DNA from: Bradyrhizobiaceae bacterium
Lineage (GTDB): Bacteria; Pseudomonadota; Alphaproteobacteria; Rhizobiales; Xanthobacteraceae
NCBI GenBank assembly: GCA_003963145.1
Contig: RXJJ01000013.1
Coordinates: 1 to 64,000, forward strand
Reading direction: 5' to 3'
Length of the DNA: 64,000 bases
Shown in pieces: positions 46,192 to 55,944 of the stretch. Both the position numbers and the translations under genes were made by a program. Each line of letters begins with the position of its first letter. Within the stretch, counting starts at the first letter, position 1. The notes beneath the pieces were generated by a model. That model had not been told where the DNA came from and did no database searches. It was given only the letters and a program-made list of their open reading frames with translations.

Positions 46192-48513
46192 TCAGTCTGT
46201 TGTTTTGTTTGGACGCTCCGCGAGGCCGCGCTCGGCGATCGCAGCGATGGCGTGGCCGATGCTGCCGACCGGCTGGGCGCTCTTGCTGAGCACGAGAATG
46301 GTGCGCTCCGCGAGGAAAACCCGTTCCGGATCGCTCAATTCCTTCGCGGTCAGGACCACGACCGGAATTTCAAAAGCATCCTTGCGTTTGCGAAACTTGG
46401 TGAGGAATTCGAAGCCGTCCATCTGCGGCATCATCAGATCCAGCAGGATCAGCGATGGCCGGTCGTTCTTCTCCAGCCAGGCGAGGGCGTCGCGGCCGTT
46501 TTCGGCTTCCGCCGCGATCAGCCCTTCGCTTGCGATTGCCTCGCGGACGATCCCCCGGACGTCCGGGTCGTCATCGACCACCAGCACCACGGCGTTTTTG
46601 GGTTGCGAGAACCGCTTGATGAGGCTGACGAGCCTCGTGCGATCGATCGGCTTCGTCATGAACTCCGATGCGCCAAGCGAATATCCGAGGTTCCGATCGT
46701 CTACGATAGTCAGCATGATCACCGGAATATTCTGAAGCGCGGGTTCGGATTTCATGATGCCGAGCAGCGACCAGCCGTCGATCTTGGGCATCATGACGTC
46801 GAGGGTGACGATGTCCGGATGGACCGTCCTCATTGTCTTGAGCGCTTCGTCGCCATCATAGGCGTGCAGGATTTCGTAGCCCTCGCGGGACAACATCGCC
46901 GAGAGCACTTCATGGACGGCGGGATCGTCATCGATGACGAGGACTTTCGTCGCGGCCGTGCCATCGACATGACGCGGCAGCCGGAGCTCGGCGGATGCCT
47001 GTGCCGTCGGCTTTGCGGTCTGATCGGGAAGGATCATCGTGAAGGTCGAGCCCTTGCCGGGAGAACTCGCAACGTCGATGGTGCCGCCAAGCATCGTGCA
47101 GAAGTGCTTAGTGATGGTCAGTCCAAGGCCGGTCCCGCCGAAATTCCGCGTCGTCGAGGAGTCCGCCTGCGTGAACGACTGGAAAAGTTTTCCGAGCTGT
47201 TCCTCGCTCATGCCGATGCCGCTGTCGGAAACGTCGAAACGGATGTGCTTGACGCCATCCTCGCTGTCGAAACGGGATAGCGCGAGCTTGACTTCGCCAT
47301 CCTTGGTGAATTTGGCGGCATTGCTGAGCAGGTTGATCAGGTTCTGCTTGAGCTTGGTCAGATCGGTCCTGAGTGAGCCGATCTTCTCCGGACACTCGAT
47401 CACGAGGTGGTTGTTGTTCTTGGCAATCATCGGATCGACGATGGTTTTCACCTCGCCGACGAGCTTGGAGAGGAACACCTGCTCCAGATAGATGTCCATG
47501 CGGCCGGCCTCGATCTTCGACAGATCGAGAATGTCGTTGATCAGGCCGAGCAGATGCTTGCCGGCCGACTGGATCTTGTTGAGGTCGGCGATGCTAGTTT
47601 CGTCGCCGCGGTCCTGCGCGTCTTCGACGAGAATCTCGCTGTAGCCGATGATGGCGTTGAGCGGCGTGCGGAGTTCGTGGCTCATGTTGGCGAGGAAGGC
47701 CGATTTGACGCGGCTTGCGGATTCGGCGGATTCCTTTGCCTGTTTCAGTTCTTCCTCGGCGCGGACGCGGTCGGTGATGTCCACGAAACTCGCGATCACG
47801 GACTGGCCGCCGTGAAATTCGAGGTCGGCGAGCGAGATCATCACCCAGCATTGCTGGCCCGCGCGTTCGAACCGGAATTCGGACTGTTTGCCGGATTCGC
47901 CGCTGAGGATGACCTCAAGCGCAGCGGCCTGTGCCGCGTCCGGCAGCAGGGCGGAAACAGGCTTGCCGAGAATGTCATTCGGCGCGCGGCCGAAGATTTC
48001 GGCGAGACTTCTGTTGATGTGCTGGATGGTGTTGTCCTTGCGGCCGACAATCATCAGGCCGACGGGAGAGGCGGCGTCGGTCGCGCGGAAGCGTTCCTCG
48101 TCCTCGCGCAGTTGCTGCTCGGCCTGCTTGCGCGCGGTGATGTCGGTATAGATCGCGATGAAGCCGCCGCCGGGGACCGGGTCGCGCCGCACTTCCAGGA
48201 TCGTGCCGTCCGGCCGCTTGCGTTCGAAGGCGTGGGATTTGTGGAGCAGGGCGATACGCTTGGAAAGCTCGGCTTCGATATCAGCGTCCGGTCCGAATTC
48301 GCCGCGTTTGCCGATATAGCGGATATAGTCGGAGAAGGTCTTGTCGGTGCCTAGGAATTCCTCGGGCATATCCAGATATTCGACGAAGTGTTCATTCCAG
48401 GTCACGAGCCGGTGTTCGGCGTCGTACATCGCAACGCCCTGCGACATGTTCTCGAGGGTCGCGCGGAGGAGAGCGTTTTCCTTTCCAATCGCGGAGCGTT
48501 TCAAAAAAATCAT
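46192..48513 (-). CDS. hybrid sensor histidine kinase with two PAS and two receiver domains
   Basis: A 773-residue cytoplasmic kinase with no transmembrane segments. Order: PAS with [20 protein letters not shown] (about 15-125), PAS with IMVGR-type core (about 140-250), HisKA with His279 in [19 protein letters not shown], HATPase with N box and [15 protein letters not shown] and FGGTGLGL (to about 505), then receivers with [11 protein letters not shown] and [12 protein letters not shown]. The second ends with a weaker Lys site. The start has a weak SD, and a later Met (residue 23) is possible. It is the first gene of the operon with the CheY-like and cyclase genes. Confidence 0.92.
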   Translation of the reverse strand: MIFLKRSAIGKENALLRATLENMSQGVAMYDAEHRLVTWNEHFVEYLDMPEEFLGTDKTFSDYIRYIGKRGEFGPDADIEAELSKRIALLHKSHAFERKRPDGTILEVRRDPVPGGGFIAIYTDITARKQAEQQLREDEERFRATDAASPVGLMIVGRKDNTIQHINRSLAEIFGRAPNDILGKPVSALLPDAAQAAALEVILSGESGKQSEFRFERAGQQCWVMISLADLEFHGGQSVIASFVDITDRVRAEEELKQAKESAESASRVKSAFLANMSHELRTPLNAIIGYSEILVEDAQDRGDETSIADLNKIQSAGKHLLGLINDILDLSKIEAGRMDIYLEQVFLSKLVGEVKTIVDPMIAKNNNHLVIECPEKIGSLRTDLTKLKQNLINLLSNAAKFTKDGEVKLALSRFDSEDGVKHIRFDVSDSGIGMSEEQLGKLFQSFTQADSSTTRNFGGTGLGLTITKHFCTMLGGTIDVASSPGKGSTFTMILPDQTAKPTAQASAELRLPRHVDGTAATKVLVIDDDPAVHEVLSAMLSREGYEILHAYDGDEALKTMRTVHPDIVTLDVMMPKIDGWSLLGIMKSEPALQNIPVIMLTIVDDRNLGYSLGASEFMTKPIDRTRLVSLIKRFSQPKNAVVLVVDDDPDVRGIVREAIASEGLIAAEAENGRDALAWLEKNDRPSLILLDLMMPQMDGFEFLTKFRKRKDAFEIPVVVLTAKELSDPERVFLAERTILVLSKSAQPVGSIGHAIAAIAERGLAERPNKTTD

Positions 48514-48739
48514 GTGGCCAAAGCAGTTCAGGCGGGGTTTGAGACGTTATAAATGACCGGGAGGCATGCCATGGTCAACGAAATGGTTGACACGCTGCCG
48601 GTCCTGACGACGATTTCGCGATCAATGACAGGATGAAGGTTCAAAAGCATCGTGCGCTGCAATATTTAACGATCTCCTCTATACAAAATTCTGTCATTTA
48701 CCCTCGGCATTCATCCCTCCCTTTTAGCGAAAGTTGTCC

Positions 48740-50092
48740 ATGTCTTCCGTCACCGTCGATGCTTCCGGCGTGCCAACCCCGGCCAACCCGCGCTCGCGCG
48801 TCATACTTGCCAGCCTGATCGGTACGACCATCGAGTTCTACGATTTTTACGTTTATGCGACGGCGGCGGTGCTGGTGTTTCCGCATCTGTTTTTTCCGGC
48901 GGGCAACGACACGACCGCGCTGCTGGCCTCGCTGGCGGTATTCGGTGCGGCGATGATCGCCCGCCCGCTCGGCGCTGTATTTTTCGGGCATCTCGGCGAC
49001 AAGAGGGGACGCAAGGTCACGCTGATCGGCGCGCTGCTCACGATGGGAATCGCGACATTTCTGATCGGGTTGCTCCCGACCTATTCTTCCGTGGGCTGGT
49101 TCGCGCCGCTGATGCTGGTGATCCTGCGTCTCGCGCAGGGTTTCGCGCTCGGCGGCGAATGGAGCGGCGCGGCCCTGGTTGCGACCGAAAACGCGCCGGC
49201 CGGCAAGAGGGCCATCTTCGGCACGTTTCCCCAGCTTGGCGCGCCGCTCGGCTTCATCATCGCCAACGGACTTTTTCTTCTGATTGCCGAGCTTCTGCCC
49301 TCGAACGATCCGTCGCGTCCCTCGGATGCGTTCCTGAACTGGGGTTGGCGCATTCCGTTCCTGTTTTCCGCCGTGATGGTGATCGTCGGCCTGTGGGTGC
49401 GTTCGACCCTTGTCGAGAGTGCCGCCTTCGAAAACACCGTGAAGAAGGGGCAGGTCCAGAAAGTGCCGCTGGCGGCGGCAGCGAGGACGTACTGGAAGGA
49501 ACTGATCCTCGGCACATTCTACATGCTCGCAACCTATGTGCTGTTTTATCTGATGACCACATTCTCGCTGAGCTACGGCCGCGCGCCGGTGCACGGCAAG
49601 CTGCCCGGCCTTGGCTATGATTACCGCTCCTTCGTGCTGATGCTGATCGCGGGCGTGGTGTTCTTCGGCATCTTCACCATGGTGTCCGGTCCGCTGGCCG
49701 ACCGTTTCGGCCGCCGCAGGACGCTGATCTGGATCACGCTGGCGATTGTGGTCTTCGGCCTCGTCTGGGTGCCGATGCTGGGCGCGGGTTTCATTGGCGT
49801 GATGTCGTGGCTGATCGTCGGCTTCACACTGATGGGCCTGACCTTCGGCCCGATGGGCGCGGTGCTGCCCGAACTGTTTCCAGCGAATGTGCGCTATACG
49901 GGCTCCGGCATCTCCTACAACGTCGCGTCCATTCTCGGCGCTGCAGTTGCGCCGTTCATTGCGGTGGCGCTGTGGAATGCGGGGGGCGGCAGTCCGTTTC
50001 TGGTGGGCGTGTATCTGTCCGCGATGGCGGTCTTGACCCTGATCGCGCTGTTGCTCGGCCGGGAGACGCGGGACGTCGACATTGCCCTGTAG
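48740..50092 (+). CDS. MHS family MFS transporter
   Basis: A 450-residue, 12-helix metabolite:proton symporter of the ShiA/ProP type. The signature TTIEFYDFYVYATAAVLVFP near residue 31 and the loop 2-3 motif FGHLGDKRGRKVTLIGALL near residue 84 are clear, as are RLAQGFALGGEWSGA and the second-half motif GPLADRFGRRRTL. Such carriers import small organic acids, osmolytes or shikimate-like compounds; the substrate is not predictable. The ATG at 48740 is preferred over TTG 48734. The 226-base spacer upstream shows nothing I can name. Confidence 0.92.
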   Translation: MSSVTVDASGVPTPANPRSRVILASLIGTTIEFYDFYVYATAAVLVFPHLFFPAGNDTTALLASLAVFGAAMIARPLGAVFFGHLGDKRGRKVTLIGALLTMGIATFLIGLLPTYSSVGWFAPLMLVILRLAQGFALGGEWSGAALVATENAPAGKRAIFGTFPQLGAPLGFIIANGLFLLIAELLPSNDPSRPSDAFLNWGWRIPFLFSAVMVIVGLWVRSTLVESAAFENTVKKGQVQKVPLAAAARTYWKELILGTFYMLATYVLFYLMTTFSLSYGRAPVHGKLPGLGYDYRSFVLMLIAGVVFFGIFTMVSGPLADRFGRRRTLIWITLAIVVFGLVWVPMLGAGFIGVMSWLIVGFTLMGLTFGPMGAVLPELFPANVRYTGSGISYNVASILGAAVAPFIAVALWNAGGGSPFLVGVYLSAMAVLTLIALLLGRETRDVDIAL

Positions 50093-50124
50093 GTTTCGGC
50101 TGATCGGTCGTCCGGTGTAAGGGG

Positions 50125-50154
50125 CGGCAACGCGGTCAACCATCCGCGTTGCCG
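50125..50154. terminator. hairpin between convergent transporter and porin-like genes
   Basis: CGGCAACGCGG (50125-50135), 8-base loop, CCGCGTTGCCG (50144-50154). The 11-bp stem lies in a 76-base convergent spacer. The T-run is poor, so termination is plausible rather than certain. Confidence 0.55.
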
Positions 50155-50168
50155 TACTTGCCGCAAGA

Positions 50169-50951
50169 TCAGAAATGATAGCTCGCGGACGCCTTGATAA
50201 TGTTCAGCTTCACAGCACTATCGGTGCCGATGGAGGCGCCGTTGAGCGGTCCGCTGAGGTTCGACGTGTCGAACGCATAGGTGTGCGTGCCGAAGTCGGT
50301 ATACAGATATTCGACACCCAATGAGAAGTGTTGCGATACTTTGTACTGTGCGCCCGCGCCGACCGCATAGCCAGTGAGCGTCGCCTTCGAGACCACATCA
50401 TGGGTACCGTCGATGAAGGTGTCGCGGGCTTCCGTGCCGGCGAAGGCGACACCGCCCGTGGCATAAATCAGCCATTGCGGCCCGACCGCATAGCCGAGTT
50501 TGCCGCGTACCGTGGCGAGCCAGTTGACCTTTCCTTTGGCGTAGGAATCGTCGGGATCGTTGTGGCAACCGCCGATTTCAGCGCAGGTGCTGCCGGTCAG
50601 ATTGGCCCACGCGCCGTCGCCGACAATGCCAAGCACGACGTTATTCGAGAATTGGTAATCGTAGCCCAGTTGTCCGCCGACGAAACCGCCCTTCAGATTC
50701 ATCGAAACCGGATAGGCTCCGTCGTCGAGGAGGAGGCTGCTCGGAGTCGCTTGCGAGGTTCCGTCGGCATAGCCGCCGATGACACCTGCGTAAAAGCCCG
50801 TCCAGGTGGCGACGGGCGGGGCGACTGGAGGGGCCTTGTAAACGGGGGCCCGGGCACCGAGGTCTGCCGCCGAAACGGAACCCATTGCGCCCAATGACAC
50901 AATCGTCCCCAACCCCATCGCTCCTACCAACCCCACGAGCCGCAAATGCAT
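50169..50951 (-). CDS. outer-membrane beta-barrel protein (Omp25/RopB-like)
   Basis: A 260-residue outer-membrane protein. Signal peptide MHLRLVGLVGAMGLGTIVSL with cleavage near VSA, then a Pro-rich linker (VYKAPPVAPPV) and WTGFYAGVIGGYADG, the canonical start of the eight-stranded barrel family. Alternating hydrophobic strands (KVNWLATVRGKLGYAVGPQW; VGAGAQYKVSQHFSLGVEYL) run to a C-terminal Phe in ASYHF, the BAM recognition signal. Two Cys in STCAEIGGCHND may form a loop disulfide. Start 50951 follows GGAG; a longer frame is less likely. Confidence 0.9.
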   Translation of the reverse strand: MHLRLVGLVGAMGLGTIVSLGAMGSVSAADLGARAPVYKAPPVAPPVATWTGFYAGVIGGYADGTSQATPSSLLLDDGAYPVSMNLKGGFVGGQLGYDYQFSNNVVLGIVGDGAWANLTGSTCAEIGGCHNDPDDSYAKGKVNWLATVRGKLGYAVGPQWLIYATGGVAFAGTEARDTFIDGTHDVVSKATLTGYAVGAGAQYKVSQHFSLGVEYLYTDFGTHTYAFDTSNLSGPLNGASIGTDSAVKLNIIKASASYHF

Positions 50952-51197
50952 CTTGATTCTCCATTGCAATAAATGATGCTAACCACGCCAGCGGTATCCC
51001 GGCGACTACGCCACTGCCCAGATTGGGCATGTCGCTAGAGTTCGGGTCGTTTTGCCCGCTTCGCGCGTGTCCCGATCCCGCCGCCACGGGCGCATGTTTA
51101 ACGAAATGCCAACACAGTCCCGCCAGAGTTGTCCTGTTGGGTCGAGTCCGGAAGTGCTTTTCGGATTCGTGCGTCCCTGTTCAGGTTCCGGCGGCTC

Positions 51198-51650
51198 ATG
51201 CACACGAAAATTCTCTGGATTGTGGCCATTGCGATGCTGGCGGCTGCGCCCGCGCGCGCGGCCAATGTTCGCATCACCCGCGATCACGGCGGTTATGTCG
51301 AGGAATACAAGGCGAAATACGAGAAGATCCGCGAAAACGGCGACCGGGTCATCATCGACGGTATCTGCAATTCAGCCTGCACGCTGGTGTTCGGCATCGT
51401 GCCGAATGACAAGATCTGCGTGACCCCGCGCGCCAGCCTCGGCTTTCATCAGGCCTATTATGACAAGTCCTTTACATTCGGCATCAAGGTGACGAGCGCG
51501 GAGGGTACCTCCGAGCTGATGTCGTATTATCCGGACCCGATCAAGGACTGGATCAGGACCAATGGCGGGCTGACGGTCAACATGAAGAAGGTCGTCAACG
51601 GCGTGGCGCTGTGGAAGATCGCCGATCCGTGCCCGGAAGAGTTTTTCTGA
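51198..51650 (+). CDS. secreted ClpP-like (COG3904-type) protein
   Basis: A 150-residue exported protein. Signal MHTKILWIVAIAMLAAAPAR with cleavage near ARA. The mature part has GICNSACTLVFGIVPNDKIC, then RASLGFHQAYYD, which fits the small periplasmic ClpP/crotonase-like proteins where the Ser of SAC and the following GFH form the active-site region. The domain is shorter than usual, lacking the long N-terminal part. Whether it is a protease is not established. It stands alone; the upstream 246 bases hold nothing recognised. Confidence 0.72.
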   Translation: MHTKILWIVAIAMLAAAPARAANVRITRDHGGYVEEYKAKYEKIRENGDRVIIDGICNSACTLVFGIVPNDKICVTPRASLGFHQAYYDKSFTFGIKVTSAEGTSELMSYYPDPIKDWIRTNGGLTVNMKKVVNGVALWKIADPCPEEFF

Positions 51651-51816
51651 GTATAGGCAGGATATTGCGCGGCAACTGTCCGCGTCCGGTCAATCTCGTC
51701 CTCCATAGGTACTAATGCTATGATCGCCGCGGCTGGCGCCGATGCCGCGTGACCGATGCCCGTCAGGTGTCGGAGATCGTGCGGCGTCATGTGACTGGCA
51801 GGCCGGGGGGCTTTTC

Positions 51817-53334
51817 ATGAACGTTGTTTTTCGTTGTGCCGACTGGCGTCCGGCGCGCTGGATCGTGACCGGTCTTGTGGCGGCTCTGGCCGCCTTTCAC
51901 ATCGTTTCGGCCTCTGCTGAGGGGGCATCGCAGGCAACACAGAAGCCGCACGTTCTGGCGCTGCCGGGCGTGCGGGCATGGAACGGCGATCTGGACGGCA
52001 TGCTGAAGCGCCGCACGATCCGTGTCCTTGTGCCGTTCAGCAAGACGTTCTTTTTTCTCGATGGCGGACGGACGCTTGGCGTTGCCGCCGAACTCGGTCA
52101 CGAATTCCAGAACGTCCTGAACAGGAAATACGGCAAGAAGCCCTACAAGATTTACGTCGCCTTCGTCCCGACCCGGCGGGATCTGCTTTTATCGGAATTG
52201 ATCGCCGGCAAGGGCGATATCGCGGTCGGCAATCTTACCATCACCTCCGAGCGCAGCGCGCAGGTCGATTTCACCCAGCCCTGGCTGACCGGCGTGAAGG
52301 AGGTTCTCGTCACCGGTCCTTCGGCGCCCGAGGTCAAGTCGCTCGACGATCTTGGCGGCAAGGAGATCAAGCTGCGCCGTTCAAGCAGCTATTACGAACA
52401 TCTTGCCGCGGTAAACGCACAGCGGAAGAGCGAAGGAAAGTCCCTGATCAAGGTTGCCGACGCCGACGAAAATCTTGAGGACGAGGACCTGCTCGAAATG
52501 GTCAGCCGCGGCCTGATGCCATGGGTGATCGTCGACGGCCACAAGGCAAAGCTGTGGGCCGGGATCCTTGGCGGCCTGACGGTGCACGACGACATCTTCG
52601 TCAATGACGGCGGAGAGATTGCGTGGGCGATCCGGAAGAATAGTCCGCTGCTCAAGGCGGAGCTGGATGACTTTATATCGAAGAACAAGATCGGCACGGC
52701 ATTCGGGAACGATCTCAAGCTGCGGTATTTCACGCCGGCCCGCGTCATCAAGAACGCGGCAGCGCGCAGCGAGAAGGACAAGCTTGCGCCGCTGCTCGGC
52801 TATTTCAGGACCTACGGCAACAGCATGTTGCTCGATCCGCTGCTGCTGGCGGCGCAGGGATATCAGGAATCGGGGTTCGACCAGAAAATGCGAAACGCCA
52901 CCGGCGCGGTCGGCGTCATGCAGATCAAGCCGAGCACGGCGCGGGAGAAGCAGGTCGCGATCAACGATGTCGTGACGCGCGCCGAGGACAACATTCACGC
53001 CGGTGCGAAATACATGCGGTTTCTCGCCAATACCTACATCAAGGACCCGGCCATCAATGCGCGCGAGCGCACGCTGATGGCGCTCGCGGCCTATAATGCC
53101 GGCCCCGGCAATCTCAAGCGCTTCCGCGATTACGCCGAAAAGCACGGCTTCAGTTCGACCAGCTGGTTCGGCAATGTCGAATATGGCGCGGCCGCCATCG
53201 TCGGGCAGGAAACGGTCCAGTACGTGTCCAACATCTACAAATATTATGTGGTCTATTCGTCCTCCAATCTCGTGAACGATGCGTCGCCTGCGGCGGCTGC
53301 ATCGAGCGAGGCGGCGGCATCGCCGGCGAAATAA
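51817..53334 (+). CDS. MltF-like lytic transglycosylase with solute-binding domain
   Basis: A 505-residue periplasmic protein. After an N-terminal hydrophobic segment (residues 14-30), a periplasmic binding protein type 3 domain spans about 65-300 (RTIRVLVPFSKTFFFLDGGR; ERSAQVDFTQPWLTGVKEVL). A lytic transglycosylase domain follows (about 335-480), with the catalytic Glu351 in GYQESGFDQ, GAVGVMQIKPSTA and AAYNAGPGNLKRF. This is the MltF architecture. There is no lipobox, so it is not a lipoprotein. It should cut peptidoglycan with anhydromuropeptide release. The C-terminus is Ala/Ser-rich. Confidence 0.9.
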   Translation: MNVVFRCADWRPARWIVTGLVAALAAFHIVSASAEGASQATQKPHVLALPGVRAWNGDLDGMLKRRTIRVLVPFSKTFFFLDGGRTLGVAAELGHEFQNVLNRKYGKKPYKIYVAFVPTRRDLLLSELIAGKGDIAVGNLTITSERSAQVDFTQPWLTGVKEVLVTGPSAPEVKSLDDLGGKEIKLRRSSSYYEHLAAVNAQRKSEGKSLIKVADADENLEDEDLLEMVSRGLMPWVIVDGHKAKLWAGILGGLTVHDDIFVNDGGEIAWAIRKNSPLLKAELDDFISKNKIGTAFGNDLKLRYFTPARVIKNAAARSEKDKLAPLLGYFRTYGNSMLLDPLLLAAQGYQESGFDQKMRNATGAVGVMQIKPSTAREKQVAINDVVTRAEDNIHAGAKYMRFLANTYIKDPAINARERTLMALAAYNAGPGNLKRFRDYAEKHGFSSTSWFGNVEYGAAAIVGQETVQYVSNIYKYYVVYSSSNLVNDASPAAAASSEAAASPAK

Positions 53335-53359
53335 AGCGGCGCGACGGCATATTGGGGAG

Positions 53360-54604
53360 TCAGTTCCGGACGGTCTGCGGCTCGGGCATGGCGAGCGCGA
53401 AAAGAACAGCGCCGGCGGCGCCGGTCGCGCCCAATGTCAGAAATGCCGCGCTGTAACCGCCGTGCACGACGACAAGACCGGCGAGGGCGGTCGAGATCGC
53501 GGCGCCGATTCCCTGCGCGGTGATGACCGCGCCTTGGGCGAGATTGAAGTGGCCAGTGCCGCGCATCAAGTCGGCGATGATAATTGGAAAGATCGCGCCG
53601 AAAATGCCCGCGCCGATGCCGTCGAGAAGCTGCACGCCGACAAGCCAGTAACGGTCGTCGGACAGCGTATAAAGTGCCCCGCGCAGCGGCAGAACGAGCA
53701 GCGCTGCAAGAAACAGCGGCTTGCGGCCCCAGCTGTCGGCCTTCGCGCCGACCAGCAGCGCCATCGGCACCATCACGATCTGCGCGGCGACGATACAGGC
53801 GGACATCAGGCTGGTGCCGATGTTCTTGTCCTGCAACGACAGCTTCTGCCCGACCAGCGGCAGCATCGCGGCGTTGGCCAGATGAAACAGGAAGGTACAG
53901 GCGGCGAAGATCAGCAAAGGCCGACAGGTGAGAAGCACCGTGACGGCCGAAGGCTTTTCATCCGATGTGTTGCCGTCCGGTTCGCCTTCCGCGTCGTGCA
54001 GACCGCGAGCCAGGTCGTTATCGATCATGCGGTCCGGAATCGCGATGACGCTGACAAAACTGCCAAGTGCCATCACTGCGAGAACATAAAACACAGCGGT
54101 GGGTCCCCACACCAGCGAAAGCGCGCCGGCCGCGGCGGCGGCAGCCGCATTGCCGATATGGTTGAATGTCTCGTTCCGTCCGATGCGGCGGCTGAAGGCG
54201 CGGTGCCCGAAAATGCCGAGCGAAACGGCCGCCAGCGCCGGCGCAAAGATCACGCCGGCAGCCTGGGCAATCGCCTGAGACGATGCGATGGCTAAAAATC
54301 CCGACATCCACGGCAGCAGGATGGAGGGAATGGTCACCAACAACGCGGCGGCGGCCATTACCATGCGCTTGGACTTCGTCGCGTCGACCAGCGCGCCGGC
54401 GGGTGTCTGCGCGGCAATACCGGCGAGCGCGGCGATCGACATCACAAAGCCGATACTGGCCTCATCCCAATGCTTTTCCGTCAGCAGGTAGACGGCGAGG
54501 TAGGGCCCGAGCCCGTCGCGCACATCGGCCAGAAACAAATTCGCGGCGTCCAGCGCCCGTCCGGCCTGTCGCAGACCTGTTTGTCGGGAATCAAGATTAT
54601 GCAT
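53360..54604 (-). CDS. MFS transporter
   Basis: A 414-residue transporter with about 12 hydrophobic segments. Motif regions are visible (PAGALVDATKSKRMVMAAAA in loop 2-3, GAKADSWGRKPLFLAALLV in the second half). A charged central loop (DLARGLHDAEGEPDGNTSDE) separates the halves. It does not show a drug or sugar signature I can name. The start at 54604 is favoured because 13 more upstream residues begin at a GTG with no SD. The gene lies 25 bases after the transglycosylase, on the opposite strand. Confidence 0.82.
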   Translation of the reverse strand: MHNLDSRQTGLRQAGRALDAANLFLADVRDGLGPYLAVYLLTEKHWDEASIGFVMSIAALAGIAAQTPAGALVDATKSKRMVMAAAALLVTIPSILLPWMSGFLAIASSQAIAQAAGVIFAPALAAVSLGIFGHRAFSRRIGRNETFNHIGNAAAAAAAGALSLVWGPTAVFYVLAVMALGSFVSVIAIPDRMIDNDLARGLHDAEGEPDGNTSDEKPSAVTVLLTCRPLLIFAACTFLFHLANAAMLPLVGQKLSLQDKNIGTSLMSACIVAAQIVMVPMALLVGAKADSWGRKPLFLAALLVLPLRGALYTLSDDRYWLVGVQLLDGIGAGIFGAIFPIIIADLMRGTGHFNLAQGAVITAQGIGAAISTALAGLVVVHGGYSAAFLTLGATGAAGAVLFALAMPEPQTVRN

Positions 54605-54682
54605 CCGCCGCGCGGCCTTTTTTCTGCCAGACACAAACGACACGGCCGCCGCGCGGTTCCATTTAATTGTTGGTGCCGGCGA

Positions 54683-55810
54683 TCAGAACGTCACCACGCC
54701 CCGGATCGACTCGCCTTTTTTCATCAGTTCGAATCCCTTGTTGATGTCGGCAAGAGGCATGACGTGGGTGATCATCGGGTCGATCTGGATTTTGCCCTGC
54801 ATGTACCAGTCGACGATTTTCGGCACGTCGGTGCGGCCGCGCGCGCCGCCGAACGCGGTGCCCTTCCAGACGCGGCCGGTGACGAGCTGGAACGGGCGCG
54901 TCGAGATTTCCGCCCCCGCCGGCGCAACCCCGATCACGATCGATTGACCCCAGCCGCGATGACAGGCTTCCAGCGCCTGCCGCATCACCGTGACGTTGCC
55001 GGTGCAGTCGAAGGTGTAATCGGCGCCGCCGATCTGGTCCGCGCCCTGTTTGGTCATGTCGACGAGATAGGGCACGAGGTCCTTTCCGAGGTCCTTCGGA
55101 TTGACGAAGTGCGTCATGCCGAAGCGTTCGCCCCACGCCTTGCGCTCGTTGTTGATGTCGACGCCGATGATCATGTCCGCGCCGGCGAGGCGCAGGCCCT
55201 GCAGCACGTTGAGGCCGATGCCGCCGAGCCCGAACACGATGGCCTTTGCGCCGATCTCGACCCTGGCGGTGTTGATCACCGCGCCGATGCCGGTGGTGAC
55301 GCCGCAGCCGATATAGCAGACCTTGTCGAACGGTGCGTCCTCGCGGATTTTCGCCACCGCGATCTCGGGCAGCACGGTGAAGTTCGCGAAGGTCGAGGTG
55401 CCCATATAGTGATGCACCGGCTTGCCCTGATAGGAGAAACGCGATGTGCCGTCGGGCATCAGGCCCTGACCCTGCGTCGCGCGGATTGCAGTGCACAAAT
55501 TGGTCTTGCGCGACAGGCACGAGGGGCATTGACGGCATTCGGGCGTGTAGAGCGGAATGACGTGATCGCCCTTTTTCACGCTTTTCACGCCGGGGCCGAC
55601 ATCCACCACAATGCCTGCGCCTTCATGACCGAGGATGGCGGGGAAAAGCCCTTCCGGGTCCGCGCCGGACAGCGTGAATTCATCGGTATGACAGATGCCT
55701 GTGGCTTTGACCTCGACCAGAACCTCTCCTTCGCGCGGCCCTTCGAGTTGAACGGTGGTGACTTCGAGGGGCTTTCCGGCGGCGATGGCGAGTGCGGCGC
55801 GAACGTCCAT
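54683..55810 (-). CDS. adhC: S-(hydroxymethyl)glutathione dehydrogenase / class III alcohol dehydrogenase
   Basis: Oxidises S-hydroxymethylglutathione in formaldehyde detoxification and reduces S-nitrosoglutathione. The 375-residue protein has catalytic zinc ligands in GICHTDEF and GHEGAG, the structural four-Cys loop in PECRQCPSCLSRKTNLC, the Rossmann FGLGGIGLNVLQGLRLAG and C-terminal features usual for class III enzymes. The ATG at 55810 has AAGGA seven bases upstream; an in-frame ATG two codons earlier is too close to it. No S-formylglutathione hydrolase gene is adjacent. Confidence 0.95.
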   Translation of the reverse strand: MDVRAALAIAAGKPLEVTTVQLEGPREGEVLVEVKATGICHTDEFTLSGADPEGLFPAILGHEGAGIVVDVGPGVKSVKKGDHVIPLYTPECRQCPSCLSRKTNLCTAIRATQGQGLMPDGTSRFSYQGKPVHHYMGTSTFANFTVLPEIAVAKIREDAPFDKVCYIGCGVTTGIGAVINTARVEIGAKAIVFGLGGIGLNVLQGLRLAGADMIIGVDINNERKAWGERFGMTHFVNPKDLGKDLVPYLVDMTKQGADQIGGADYTFDCTGNVTVMRQALEACHRGWGQSIVIGVAPAGAEISTRPFQLVTGRVWKGTAFGGARGRTDVPKIVDWYMQGKIQIDPMITHVMPLADINKGFELMKKGESIRGVVTF

Positions 55811-55944
55811 TGGCATATCCTTGTTTTGTAGTCTTGCTTGAGGCTTTGATCGGGTGTCGTCGTGGTGTCATGCGAATTGCGGTCCCGCACTCCGCGTTAT
55901 TGATCATTGCCGCATAACTCGGCTTCGGGCAATCAGGTCCGCAA

